From: Hyperoplus lanceolatus
Taxonomy: Eukaryota; Chordata; Actinopteri; Uranoscopiformes; Ammodytidae
Direction of reading: 5' to 3'
NCBI GenBank assembly: GCA_026929865.2
Contig: CM049418.1
Span: forward strand, 6,223,501-6,287,500
DNA: 64,000 bases
Position 1 is the first letter of the stretch, and every line of letters begins with the position of its first letter. Shown one piece after another: positions 17,270 to 29,622 of this stretch. Below the pieces are notes generated by a model, which was not told where the DNA came from, did not search any database, and saw nothing but the letters and a program-made list of their open reading frames with translations. A program made the position numbers and the translations under genes.

Positions 17270-18090
17270 TTTGGGGTGTGAACGTTTACAAACATATCTA
17301 AACGGTTACACGTAGGCCTACACGTTTAATTACATTTTTTTCATTTTTTTTGCCGATGCTATTGGAGTGACAGTGTGCAGTGAAGTGAGAAAGTCAGGCT
17401 AACACAAACATTCAGGGGATTTAGTAAAATTGTAGGGGTTGGATTTTTCGTTGATAGAGAAGTTCTCAAATGTATATTCCGTAGACTATGGCTACTATTG
17501 GGACTTTTGGTTAAAAACTTACTTTTTCGGCGAAAAACAGACGGGCGGAGGTACCAATGGGCACCAGGTGCACTAATTAAGGTGTTTCTATGGGTGTGAC
17601 CAGCCAAGCCTGATCGCGCGAGCTCTTCTTCTTCTTTGTTTTGTTTTATGGCAGCTTGCATGCGTTGCTGACATCTTCTGGAATTAATTAACCTCTACAA
17701 TGTCCAGTTTTCACATTCTTTCCACTGAATGCAGTGATTGTAGGCTACACTAATCCACATTGCCCTCAGTCCAGTATGTGTTTTAACCTTTCTCCTGTCA
17801 AGCCTTAGCTTCAAAACATGCTCCTCCTATTTTTTCAGGTCACATGGAGATAATAGCCTAGTGGTAGGCATAATATAAATAGATTCTGTACAAGGATTAT
17901 ATTATTTTATAAGGGATATTGGGCTATTAATTATGCTCCATCTGAAATTTTAACAAAAAAAAATCAATACTCTTACAGAAGACCAAATAGCCTATAAATA
18001 GCTAGGCCTACATAATTGTAACAACAAATTTAATTAAAAAAAATTACAATCCTGTGAGAGTTAAAGGCCTACAATAAATACAAAGCAGCA
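17270..18090. mobile_element. possible hAT-type relic
   Basis: The words GGGGTGTGAACGTTTACAAAC and AACGGTTACACG match the start of a fish hAT-related repeat as I recall it, followed by a T-rich stretch. No opposite terminus or target duplication could be placed, so the limits are approximate. Confidence 0.3.
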
Positions 18091-18435
18091 TAAATCGACA
18101 GAACACTCCATTGCTGACGACGCCAATGATGCACAACGCTTCAATATCTGCTCCATTGAACAAGTGGTTTCTATGGAATACTTTCTGATGGCGTTTTTAA
18201 TATCCTTCAGGAATTTCTCTTTCAAACTTTCTCAGGGTTCAATTCAAGCGTATTATACTTCCCTCAAGCTCCTTCAAATTGCATAAAAGTAGAATTACAT
18301 TACCCATCTCCTTGGTATAGCTTATTTGATTTGAAAGAAAAGGTAGGAGTGTGTAGGATAAAAGTGACTTAAATTGGGTATTTGTGCAAGGATAAAAAGC
18401 AGTGTGGTGAAATAAAATCTCATGATCCCTATCCT

Positions 18436-18650
18436 TAAAGGCACCCTGTGGAGACAACTTCTAGTGGTTGCACGTAACGGTTCACTGTTTCTGCTGTACC
18501 ATTTCAAGCAATGGCAGTTTGGCAGTAGCACGCCAAGAAACGTATATATGTGCCAACGGAAGTCAGGGCAGATTGCTTTTGTTGTTGCACTAAAAACGGC
18601 ACACTCTGATGATGTCACACTGCTCTGTAGTGAAACATGACTTAACTGCT
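18436..18650. repeat. possible MITE fragment starting TTAAAGGCACCCTGTGGAG
   Basis: The start has the TTAAAGG edge seen in other MITEs of this window, and the next words are typical of a fish repeat. No matching right end was found, so it may be truncated. Confidence 0.35.
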
Positions 18651-20059
18651 GGGGCGTGGCCAGAAGTGCAACAGTGCATGGATGCTACAAAACAAGACTC
18701 GAGCGCAACAATACTATTCTGCCTGAAGGCCTACCGTCTCTCTTGAATGCGAATTAGCAGGTACACTTCCAAGGCACTCACCTACACGCACACACGCCTG
18801 GCGCTTCCCATCTCCTCTCCTGTCAAATCATGTGGAGTGTCGGACCTCTATGGGGAGAGTCTGAAACCAAGCAGATTAAGGAAGCGGTGGGTTGTACCTG
18901 CCAAATAGCTCTCTGCTGGATTTAATCATGTGGCTGAGAGTTTTGGGGAAGCTCCACTTACTCGCATGTTGGCAAAGTTTTTGAAATTAATTTGTGTGTG
19001 TGTGTGTGTTTGTGTATCTCACTTAGTGAAATTGCATGCTTGTGAGCGTATGTTAGAGAAAACTTACAACAATGGCGGGGAGGGGGGTTCTTTCCACACT
19101 TCCCCAAACTTTTCTCATAGTTGGGATTAAGGTGCTGTCAGCGCACAGTATCATGGGAGTCCCTGCGAACGGGAAGATTAGTGGAGAAATATTACCTGAA
19201 GGCTTACTGCGCTATCTTTTTCTGTCACGTGGTGTGTGACTTGCCAGCGGCCTTCAATAGACTATACACAGTGTTTGCGGATGTGTGGTCCAACACTTCT
19301 ATATATTCCTGTAGCAGACTGTCAGGCTATACCACGTGACTGGCGGATGGAGAGGAACGACTGTAGTGTCTTTTTTCTCTTCATGCGATTTTCATCCAAA
19401 GCGAGCGCTCCCCAGAGCAGTAGCCTAATACAGCTCTCCTCTGCATCTCTTCATCCAAATGAGAGTGGCTGTTTGATGTGCCGGGCTTTCCTCTGAGCCC
19501 CAGTGGGAGACCAAGATGAAGTTTGTTCCCCTTGTTAACAGAGGCCCCTTGCAGCCAGGATCCAACAGGTTACCCGCTGCTTCCCTCTATCTCTCTCTCT
19601 CACTCCCTCACGAGACGTCTGAGAAACGTTATCTGGCTATACTTCAAATGAGTAGTGAAGAGGGGCCCAGCTTTGTTAAGGCATACTGTGGTTCTTCCTC
19701 CACTCTATTCAGAATTGGTTTAATTCCCCCTTTGAACAGGACTTCTCCATCTGTGTCTATTTTCTTCTTTTATCATTAAAGCGCTTCTACCGTTTCGAGG
19801 AAGGGAAGTCCGGATTTCAACACATTTAGGGGTAATGGAGGTTTAGGAGTGACCTTGATAAGGATAGCGCTGTGTCCTCAGGGGGAAAATGAGCTTGGTT
19901 GACTTTGACAGTGGAAAAATGAGAAGCCATTGAAGTTGGGTCTTTGCACACAGTAGTAGCACAGAATTACTTGTATGATCCTTCAGGATGCCCACATACG
20001 AGCTGGAAAGCCACTGAAAAAAAGGCCAAAAAATGACACAATGAATGACGCCGTGTCAC
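18651..20059. other. intergenic flank, nothing recognised
   Basis: No recognised gene. Small GT tract at about 18993-19014. Reading frames are short and lack motifs. Confidence 0.4.
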
Positions 20060-21062
20060 TCTCTTCTACCAGGACATGTTTATTTACAGAGGCAAATGAC
20101 AGGTGTCACAAGTGTTTCCACAGGTACGTACAGAGAGACATCAATAGTTCCCACCTCTTGCACAAAGCACACTCACCGGGGGCGGGGGACAGTCCAGAGG
20201 GGACAATGAGGGACACACACACTGTACACTGAGCTCAAACACACCTGTTTAACCCCCAGAAAGAAAATAGGGCCGAGGCGTGGTGGGAGGAGACAGAGAG
20301 GATGGGGAGGGGTATTGGGATTCATATTCAAATACAAAAGAACATGTACAAATCGTATAGCCCCCAGGCACTGTGCTCCCATATTTACAGTCATCGTAAC
20401 AGTCAGCGGACCCACTCCACGGCAGGACCATCCATCTGAGGTGCAGGTACAAGGGGCTTTGCTGTGAGAAAACAAAGCCAGCGCTATGAGGTCGTCTGAG
20501 ATTTTAAAAATAATAACAAAACCAATGGAGTCGGAGAGGCAGGGAATGGTGGTGAGGTGGGGAGAAGAGGGGGGAAGGAGTGCTGCAGCCCGGGGATATT
20601 AATCACTGTCCAGAACTACATAATCAGGCTTTACCTATCGGAGCGCACTGTCAAGTGAAAGGGAGGGAGGTAGGGAGGGAGGGAGGGAGGGAGAGAGCTA
20701 TAGTCAGCCCGCTCCACACTCAAGAGAAGACATTCATACTTTGATTTGTGGTCACAGCCTATAGTTCTTGCAGAGCTGCACAATGCATCGTGGAACTGAA
20801 AGGTGTAAATGCACTTTAATTGAACATAAATAGAAGTCACAAAATGAAGAAATAAATAATTTAATATTTTAAATTCTGACAAAATAAAAGCCAGATAATG
20901 ATTTCTTAACTCTTTCATTTAGGATGAAATTGATTGAAATTTTGAGACTCTTCCAAATGAAAAATCCAAATGTGCACACACAAACATAAACAGATGTCAA
21001 CTGTACATTAAAATACATTCAACAGACTTACATGCTACCTGATTCATGTAGACAAGTATATT

Positions 21063-21143
<81 letters not shown>

Positions 21144-23167
21144 TGATGCATTACATTGGATTTCTGCTGCCCATCATTGAACTTTGAACTGGAGTTACAC
21201 CACCGACCTGACATCTAGTTGTACTTGGTAGTTACCATAGGTAGTTACACATGTCTGCTTCTGTCCAGTGTTGTCAACTACGACCAAAATCCTAAGACTA
21301 CCTTTCCCAGAATTCACAGCACCACAATAAAATTCAATCATCTGACACATTCTGTGGCAAAAAGCAGAGGTCAGAAATTTATTTGACGGTGAACACTGCT
21401 GCAGTTACATTGGGCCACAAGAGGGGGGAGGAAAATAAATGAATAAAAGGAGAGAAGGCACACTAATGCCGTAATTACTGTCTCCACTGAAATGCTGTGA
21501 AATAGCCGCACGGCATGGATTTTTTTAAGGGAAAGCAAATGTCTAAGGAAAAAACAATATTACACCATCACTGAACTTTGGACCAAAACACAACAGAAGA
21601 AGAAGAAAAAAAGAAAAAAGACACTTTCATCTGAGGAGCTTTCACAAAAAGGAAAAAGAAAGAAAGCCAAGCCGGTTGCATTTTGAAAAAAGAGACACAT
21701 CCTCTAGGATATATTTACATAAAAGCTTCGTAAAATATTCTTTTTTTCCACCTATGTACAACACATGACAACATCAGAAAGAAGAGCGAGAGACCAAGAT
21801 TTAAAAAAAAAGGTTTGGAAAAAATAAAATAATAATCTGAGACAGATGTCAGATCAGAGCTCATTATTAGAAACAGACAGTACATAACACACGTGTTGAT
21901 ATACTCGTGCCTTGAGTGCCAACACTCTGCTGCTTTTCCTATTGATAGCGACAACTACATGACACCATTCACGGGCACCCGCCATTTTTTCATTACCCAC
22001 GTTATACTACCAAAGCGGCTTGCAGTGCTTTACACCTCTGGCAACAGTCTCCTGCCCTGTATATCCAATGCAGTTTGAACACGGATGAATAAAACACACT
22101 TATGAACACTTTGTTAGAGAGTGAGACAGTTGAAGAGTGCCAACTATTTTCAGAGTCAATATAAAAGGCGTTGCTAACAATGACAACAATACACACTTGT
22201 GGCTCTCTACTGTATCAGTTTTCTGTTTGAGATTTCTTTTCATATTTTACTTTGTTAACCTGCAACACAGACCATGATCAACAATAGCCCTTCGGAAAAC
22301 ATTATGCATGTCATTTCAAAGCCAAATTCCTCTTAACAATTACGGATTAGGACCTGTGTGATACACTTTTTCACCCTTGACATGTTACCAGGAACAAATG
22401 CCTAGTTATGGCCTAGGTAATGCCCCTTAGGTAATAAAGCCTGGAAAATCGCATTACGAGTGGTTTACTGTTTTGTTACTGAAGTCAGCTAGCCTGAAAC
22501 ACATTGCCTCACATTAGCTACATAGACACCCACCTCGCCTATTAAAAGGCATTGGGTTTAAATCGTTGCAATATCCCGCAGTGAGGGTCGGCCCATGCAT
22601 TCACTCTGACAAGAAAGAAAAAAAATAGAGCAAGAGCATTGTGAGCTTAGGGGGGCACACAAGCTTTACTTGCATTTGTGATTGTGTTCTTTGTGTGAAA
22701 AATCATCTTGGGGGGCTGGAGACGTGATTCATCTCCATTTAACTGCGGGAAAGTCTTGTGTGGGTTTGTTAAACAAGCAAATAAAATCATGAGCAAAGGA
22801 CAGCGTACAGCAGAAAATCAAAATTTATGAACAGATGCACCAAAAAATGAGAAAAAAATAAGCCCCCCCCCCCAAAACAAAATTACAATCATTGATCAAC
22901 ATGAACTTTCCAACTGATGCCATGTTTTTTAGAACATGACACATTTATCACTCAGGGTGTCTAAAAAAAGATTGACCCTTTCTCTCTTTCTATTTTTCCC
23001 CCTAGTATTTGTATTTACACTTGCCTTCCACCGGGGCATTTGTTATAAACAGATATGGTATTTTTACTCCACAATTTTTTTTCCAGTGCTGTGGTTTCTC
23101 TCTGGGTTTTGGTCTCGTTGATCCGAATGTTCTTTTGGTGGTCGAGGGAGGGGACCGAACCCTTTTT
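20060..23167 (-). other. ncam2: probable ncam2 3' untranslated region
   Basis: The minus-strand sequence after the ncam2 stop has no further coding exons and is taken as 3' UTR. The limit is inferred from an AATAAA on the minus strand (TTTATT at 20079-20084). Other AATAAA hexamers occur nearer the stop, for example at 21378-21383, so shorter 3' ends are possible. The region holds a CA microsatellite, A-rich runs and a GGGA-rich patch near 20640-20700. The end point is a guess; the gene's long 3' UTR in other vertebrates makes it plausible. Confidence 0.4.
21067..21141. repeat. (CA)n microsatellite
   Basis: About 37 copies of CA inside the probable ncam2 3' UTR; on the transcribed strand this is a UG repeat. 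Confidence 0.97.
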
Positions 23168-23282
23168 TTACGCTTTGCTGTCGTCGGCCTTTGTGTGGTG
23201 GTTGTTGTCGCTGTGCACTTTGATTTCAATCGTATCCGGCTTGAGGGACTCTTTTCCATTTTCTTCCTTCAGCGGTAGCTTC
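23168..23282 (-). CDS. ncam2: ncam2 terminal coding exon, C-terminal tail and stop
   Basis: This exon encodes the C-terminal end of the cytoplasmic tail, which in NCAM proteins contacts cytoskeletal and signalling partners. Seen: one base completes the preceding codon, then KLPLKEENGKESLKPD, TIEIKVHSDNN and a final KADDSKA before a TAA at 23170-23168. The acceptor is TTTTCCACAG (AG at 23284-23283). The 115-nt length gives 37 residues plus stop after the carried base. Known: a C-terminus of the form LPLKEE.GKE..P.TIEIKV....DDSKA is diagnostic of NCAM2 as I recall it. The incoming phase joins in frame either to the transmembrane exon directly or through a cassette exon of 3n length. Confidence 0.94.
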
Positions 23283-24636
23283 CTGTGGAAAACAAAACAA
23301 GACAGAGAGGGATTGGTTAAGATTTCACACTGCAGTGGTGTATAATTAGAAGACCTAAAAAAGCACACTTAGAATCAATATGAACAGGCATGGACAAGAG
23401 AGTGGTAATAGAGGACACGGAGGATGTGTTCCCAGATGCAGGCCCCTATAGTAAAATCCAACTGAATTACTGCCATTAAAGAGAGTGTGGACTCAATGGG
23501 GGTTTCTTCACAAGATGTGTACTTTCCTTCTTAAGAGCCCACCAGTAATCAACTTCTAGACCTTTTGGTGTGTGAATGAGTTGCCCCCCATTGGAGTTAA
23601 AAGCTGAATATAATCAAAGTGAATGGGCGTTAGGGATATTTAATCTCAAAGCCTCTACAGGGTTGCTCACACGCCTAAAAAGTGACGTCACCTCACATGG
23701 TGCTCGACTTGTCTGCTTGCATTGAGATATCGACAAAGAGAAACTTTGAAACGCTTTTGATTTGTTTTTTTCATTCAGACATAAAAGCACTCAACCCTAC
23801 CTCCTAGGATTAGGAATTTATTTTCTGATTTAGAAAAGCATACTGTACGTATATGTCTTTCAGTGAAACATAATGTCGTCCACAAAGTTTGACATATTTA
23901 GAGTGTATCTGCATAAAAAGGTCCTCAACAACACGCGTGTCTTTTATTTTGCTCCAGATGTAAATCTTAAGGTTACATTTACTGACAACATTTTACCCAA
24001 ATCATGAGCTTAACCGAAGTGTTTCTGCAGCCTAATCCTTAGCACATATGAGATCAAGGCTTTCCGTCCACCCACCACCTTCCACCACGCTGGATTAACT
24101 CACAGGCAGCTGCTTCAGGGCCCCAGATCCCACATCGACTGAAGGCAGCTCCTGCATCATTCGCTTATCTTGTGGCTTGATAGAGGAGCTCTGTGTCAAA
24201 AATCTAGCTTTCAGACTTCTATCAATATATTTCACAATGTGCTGCGTGCACAATGCATTGCCACAAACTAAATCTCAAGCAGAAAAGCTGGGGCAAAGTG
24301 ATGTTATTCTGGCATAAGGGCACTGATTGGCCCGTGGGTCTCCTGGCACAATGTAAGGAAGCTGCTTTGTGAATTGCTATTTTACATCTAAGAAGCAAGG
24401 GGAGTACTTCTCAGCCTGTTAAATCTGTTGTAGATTTTTTCCCCCATGTAGAATAAAATAGCCTAAAATATGTAATAGTGATGTCATCAGGATGAGCTAA
24501 TATTTAGTTTGAGGACAAGGCATTTACTAGGTCAAAAGAGAATATACTTTTAGAGTTGCATTATGGGAGATGTAGGATTTTTTTTGGAGCTAAGCCAATA
24601 TAGGGACTATAAATTGTCATACAGAAACAGTCAGTG

Positions 24637-24671
<35 letters not shown>

Positions 24672-24957
24672 GGGGGGTTAATAGGGGTCCATTGAGAAAG
24701 CTTTGCCCTTGGTCCCCCGAATTTGTTAACATGGCCATGTCTTTCAAAATCTATTTTGCAAATGTATTGGTAAATAAAACACAATTTGTGGGTCCATTAG
24801 AAGTGAACTACATTAGGATTACCAGATCTAGTGTATACATCTACAATATCAGTTTCAGGCTGCTAGTGTGATTATTACTGGAGAAACGTCATTTAATCTG
24901 AATATACCAGCCAATGTCACATTTAATACCGTCATGAGTGGCTTTGCGTTCCTCACT
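23283..24957 (-). other. ncam2: ncam2 intron, last intron before the nested transposons
   Basis: Intronic DNA with no recognised exon. It contains a GT repeat at about 24637-24668 followed by a G run. I searched it by eye for the missing cytoplasmic cassette exon and saw nothing convincing. Confidence 0.6.
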
Positions 24958-26888
24958 CTTGCGTCCAGAGGTGGGCAGAGTAGCCAAAAAATGTACTCAA
25001 GTAAAAGTAAGTTACTTTAAGATTATAATTACTCAAGTAGAAGTAAAAGTACTCATAAAAATTATTACTCGAGTAAGAGTAAAAAAGTATGCAGCGAAAA
25101 GACTACTCAAGTACTCAAGAGTACAAGTAGGCCTACTGAATTACTCCGGATTTATTTTTGAAATATACAGAGCAACACAAAAGGTACAGAATAGACACGA
25201 ACATAATATAAAACAGCAATGTTCAAATAAAGATATGTTAAATAACATAATTTTAAATAAAACAATAAATAAGGTATTTAAAAATCAAATTAATAACCCT
25301 TGAACTCAAACAATAATAAATTAATTATCTGCCAAATTAAATACATCACCCTTCAAATAAAATGATAATAAATTAGGCTTGTCCAAAATTATATTAATTA
25401 AAACCAATACACTTATAACACTGTTGCAATTGTTTTGCACATACACATTTTAAAACAAATTCCTACAATATGTCACTGGCCCTGAGAAAATTATCTAGGT
25501 TGTGTTTAGCCCCAAAAATATAAAACACAAAATTAAACTTCGTTACACATCAAAACCTGCTGGCACAGTCACTTAACGTATGAAACTACAGAGTGGCTGA
25601 ACAAAGAGACCACTCTCAGACTCTCACACAGCCAGACTGGGGCATGCGAAGTGAGTAGGCTACAGGGAGAACAGGACATGTGTCAAAGAAGATCTCTGTA
25701 ATTGCGAGTGTGTGGGAGTGTGTCACTGTGATTGTGTGAGTGTATTTGAGAGGCCAGGGGTGTGGCTATTGCTCCTCGGAATCAGCGGTTTCTTCCATTT
25801 TCTCGACTCACCCAGATAGTCGGTAAAATATGCGTTTAACCTACATGGCACGGCCACAACATCGGTGCGGAACCGCAGCCTTTAAAAAAGTCCGCGGACA
25901 TTGTTGAGCCCATAGACATTATAAAGGATAGACGCCGCATTGGGCGTTGAGCGCGAGAAATGCGGGCGCCATCTTGGACCGGTCACACATTCCACTCAGT
26001 GTAGTCTGTTTGGCAGGTGGAATGAACTGTCAGCGCATGTAATTTATCATATCTCATTAAATACCAAACTGATTTTCACGCGGTTTTCTTTGCTGCAAAG
26101 ATCATACATGTAGCTAAGATACAGGGCACAAGTTTCGACGTGTTTTCACATTCATAGTGGGCTTAACAGTCATAGAAGATTCTGATATGATACAATAACC
26201 AGACGTCCGAGTCACACACTTCGTCCGGGAGGAGATTGAATCGGAGGATGTGTTTCTGCTTGGGGAACATATTGAGGAGACAGTTTGGCATCGACAACCA
26301 CCATTCCGACTTGTTGTCATTGGTTGTGTCTGTCTTTCACAAATTAAGGCTGCACCACATTGCCAAACTCGCCTCGCTTGAATTTCTCTTCGGAGTAAAA
26401 TGCGATTGTAAGGATGGTTAACTTTATTTTATGCATTTGAGTATTATTGTTTGCTGTTGTTGTTCGATTTTCCCTTAATTTAATACTTTTGATTGCTGTG
26501 GTTTTGTATTGAATGTGTTTTTAAATGTACCGCACTGCAAGGCACGCATTGATTTCCTGTCTGTGTCTGAGGAACCAACTCGAGACTAGACTGAACTTGG
26601 TATTCCCCCCCTAGTATAGAACATTGGACAACCAAGAAGACTTTGCTTTTAAAAAATCCCGTCCTCTTTTAAGAGGCAATTGCCTAACAAGCTTGTGTTT
26701 TAACCCATAAGGACCCATGGTGACACCCATGTAACACACACTTTGAATGTCCTACACTCTTCCTTATACAGCTTTTTTGTTGACTTTTACTCATTAAGTC
26801 CCTAAGTGACATATACTCAACGTCCTGGTGTGGTGGATATGTGACAGTCATGTGACTATGTCAGGAAGTGACTTCCCAAAAATTGCAT

Positions 26889-27618
26889 TGGCCGTGTCCG
26901 AACTGCCATACTAGCGTCCTACATCCTACATACTCACCATCTATATACTGCATATCTCTACTCAAAGATCGATTGTGTATGCGAGCTGCGTCGAAACGTT
27001 CTCAGTTGAAGTATACTCAAGCAATGAAGAATTTCTTCTTCTTCTTATAAGATTCAGGCAGTTTAGACACTGTTAAGCTTATAACCGCCCTCTACAGGTT
27101 AGATATTGAACTAGATTTTTACAGTTCTGTGTTCATCATCTGTGTTTTAGACCTCTTGTTTTATAATAATTATATTTTGAGGCGGAGGATCCCTCCGACG
27201 CTCTCTGTCCGGCTCATTAGCACTCAGCTGTCTGTGAGTTGAGCTGGACGAGCCGCGGTGTGTGGAACAGCGATCTGTTCTAATCTCTCTCCACTATCAC
27301 TTCACTCATTTCACTTAGTAACTCTAATGTTGTTAGGTATTTATCTTCATCTCTTATCTATTGTAAGAGTTTATGAATGACTGCACGTACGTCTGTCAGA
27401 TCGCGGAACCCCAAACAATGTTGTTGCCTAGCAACTTGCTCGAAAATATTTCATTTTCCTGGGCGGGTAGAATTGACCCAGTGCATTGTGGGGCGGTTGA
27501 GTAGGAAAAGTATACAATCGATTCATACCCAAAATCTTCCCGGAAGTTAGTACTCATCCGGGAATTTCTCACATACCCAAACTCGCATACCCAACCGTCA
27601 CATACTCGGACACGGCCA
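26889..27618. mobile_element. small inverted-repeat element inside the piggyBac
   Basis: It begins TGGCCGTGTCCGA and ends TCGGACACGGCCA, a perfect 13-bp inverted pair. The flanks do not show a clear target duplication, so the exact edges may be a base or two off. No coding sequence was recognised. It lies in the left arm of the piggyBac element and therefore inserted later. Confidence 0.65.
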
Positions 27619-28180
27619 GAGTGACATGTGCACACAAGTGAAGGACCCAGCTCATTTTAAAAATATTTTTTTTTGTTACTAAAGGTGAGTTTAAACCCAT
27701 TTAACAATTATAATGTGTTAATAAGGTGTCCTTTATTACATTTAACATAGTCTGACCATATTTCATGAACAAATTAATGTAGAACAAGTTAGGAAAATAT
27801 CGCTGCGACGTATACGTCACATCGGGTTTTAGCCTTAAAATATTCTTGGAAATTCTGATGTGACATATTTGTCACAATAACAAGAATGGTAATAAGCCGC
27901 TCAATTAGCTACGCTGTTTCAATTATTTTTAATTAATGTATGTTCTTTTGTGCAATTCAAAGTATATTTGAACATATATAATAAAAAAAAAATTATAAAT
28001 TATTATGTTATTGATCAAATATATTACAAAACTATTTTTGCATATCTGTAAATAAAACAAACAATTCACTGTCCTATGCTGGTCCCATTTGAATGTAGTA
28101 GGCTAATTGTTTTATTTTTTCTTATGTATGACTGAGAATAGGCTAAGCACTACACTGTTGAGAATGCACTTGAGATCATC

Positions 28181-28309
28181 ATGGGAGATGAAAGTGAATT
28201 TGAAGGCTGTGACGACGATAGCTCGGATGAAGACTCAGATTACACTCCCAACAAAATGGAGAGGGAGTGGTGTGGCGATTCAGACTCTAGTGAATTAAGT
28301 GATAGATGA
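28181..28309 (+). pseudogene. piggyBac transposase N-terminal remnant
   Basis: A 42-codon frame from ATG at 28181 reads MGDESEFEGCDDDSSDEDSD and then YTPNKMEREW, ending at a TGA at 28307. Acidic, Asp/Ser-rich N-termini are typical of piggyBac-family transposases (PGBD relatives). The position inside TTAA/CCC termini supports this. The catalytic DDD core and the C-terminal cysteine-rich domain are absent: LTR-like sequence follows. Confidence 0.6.
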
Positions 28310-28408
28310 AGTGCCACAACCAAACACAACGGTTGAAGGAAAAAAACTATTTTCTTGGAGAAAAGCAGGCCTAGAGGGCAGGTCCCCTCAAGAAAGTATG
28401 TAGTGGGC

Positions 28409-29188
28409 TCAGGAACTGGACAGTGTTTGTGTGGTTGCTTGAGCGCCTTCAGGAGCTGGTAGCTGGCATGCTGGTTGCTGGAGGCCGGGGACTGGAGCTT
28501 GCTGCTGGAGGCCGAGGTTGACTCGGAAGCTGGAGAGCATTGTGGTAATGGAAGGCAATCCAAACTCGCTGGGGGCAGAGGCTTGAAGCTGGGGACCGGG
28601 GGGCAGAGGCTTGAAGCTGGGGACCGGGGGCAGAGGCTTGAAGCTGGGGACCGGGGGCAGAGGCTTGAAGCTGGGGACCGGGGGCAGAGGCTTGAAGCTG
28701 GGGACCGGGGGCAGAGGCTTGAAGCTGGGGACCGGGGGCAGAGGCTTGAAGCTGGGGACCGGGGGCAGAGGCTTGAAGCTGGGGACCGGGGGAAGAGGCT
28801 TGAAGCTGGGGACCGGGGGAAGAGGCTTGAAGCTGGGGACCGGGGGAAGAGGCTTGAAGCTGGGGACCGGGGGCAGAGGCTTGTAGCTGGGGACCGGGGG
28901 CAGAGGCTTGTAGCTGGGGACCGGGGGCAGAGGCTTGTAGCTGGGGACCGGGGGCAGGGCTTGTGCTGGCAGCTGGGAGACAAACTCAGGAGGGTATAAA
29001 AAGCTCTTTGCCCACTCTGGCAGGGACTCCCCAAGCCAAGGCTGTAGATCCACAGCTTGGCGTGCCAGCGTCAAGGCTGCCTCTCGGTGGTCGAGTGTGG
29101 GGCCCTTCTCCCGGGCTTTTTTGAGGCAAGAAATGGTAAATGTTACCTCCTCAAGCTCGACCTCAAAAGATCTGTCTGCTGGGTCCAT
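28409..29188 (-). CDS. proline-rich repeat reading frame of the LTR-like element
   Basis: A 259-codon frame begins MDPADRSFEVELEEV at 29188, right after the LTR end. That is a Gag-like opening of the kind seen in fish gypsy-type elements. An amphipathic region of about 75 residues (SLPEWAKSFLYPPEF) is followed by about 14 copies of a nine-residue unit, KPLPPVPSF/Y, encoded by a 27-bp tandem repeat. It then closes with a short Gln/Ala-rich tail. I do not recognise a full Gag fold, zinc knuckle or protease. It may be a degenerate Gag or a novel ORF; expression is unknown. The open frame on the opposite strand is a shadow of the repeat. Confidence 0.4.
   Translation of the reverse strand: MDPADRSFEVELEEVTFTISCLKKAREKGPTLDHREAALTLARQAVDLQPWLGESLPEWAKSFLYPPEFVSQLPAQALPPVPSYKPLPPVPSYKPLPPVPSYKPLPPVPSFKPLPPVPSFKPLPPVPSFKPLPPVPSFKPLPPVPSFKPLPPVPSFKPLPPVPSFKPLPPVPSFKPLPPVPSFKPLPPVPSFKPLPPGPQLQASAPSEFGLPSITTMLSSFRVNLGLQQQAPVPGLQQPACQLPAPEGAQATTQTLSSS
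28577..28965. repeat. 27-bp minisatellite, about 14 copies
   Basis: The unit is GAGGCTTGAAGCTGGGGACC plus GGGGGCA, with single-base variants (GGGGGAA in three neighbouring units, CTTGTAGCT in the last three). The arrangement of variants in blocks shows local duplication of units. Being 27 bp, it keeps all frames open. Confidence 0.93.
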
Positions 29189-29274
29189 ACTTGGTCTGTG
29201 TATTCTGTTACGGTGAGTGGCAGGCAAGGAGGACTCAGATGCAGACAGTTTCACTAGAAGACTATTTATTCTAC

Positions 29275-29622
29275 TGCAACGTTAATGACAAATGATTATT
29301 AATGATTATAAAATAATCGCTAACTATTTTGATAATCGATTAATCTTTTGATTTTCTAATAAAAAATTCCAAATTCTCTGATTTCAGCTTCTCAAATGTG
29401 AATATTTTCTGGTTTCTTTAATCCTATTATGACAATTAACTGAAATATCTGTGTTTTGGACATAACAATACATTTGAGGACGTCACATGGGCTTTGGAAA
29501 ATTGAGCAACATTTTTCACCATTTTCTGACATTTGAGGTACAAACCCTAATCGATAAAATCGATTAATCAAAAAAAAATTAAAAAAATAATCAATTAAAA
29601 AAATAATTGTTGTTGCCCCCTA
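29275..29622. mobile_element. AT-rich MITE with TCGATTAATC words
   Basis: It contains ATAATCGCTAACTATTTTGA, TAATCGATTAATC, ATTTTCTGGTTTCTTTAATC and GACGTCACATGGGCTTTGG. It ends with CGATAAAATCGATTAATC and AATAATTGTTGTTGCCCCC. This is a very common teleost non-autonomous repeat, recognised from memory. The left edge near GCAACGTTAATGAC and right edge near GTTGTTGC are inversely related. It lies inside the LTR. Confidence 0.6.

Noticed and set aside
28577..28965. Regular 27-bp repeat considered as a CRISPR array
   Set aside because: Units are directly contiguous with no unique spacers, and the genome is vertebrate.
28475..28999. Plus-strand frame of 174 codons with RLEAGDRGQ-type repeats
   Set aside because: Shadow of the 27-bp minisatellite. 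The minus-strand frame continues into non-repeat sequence next to the LTR end and is the better candidate.
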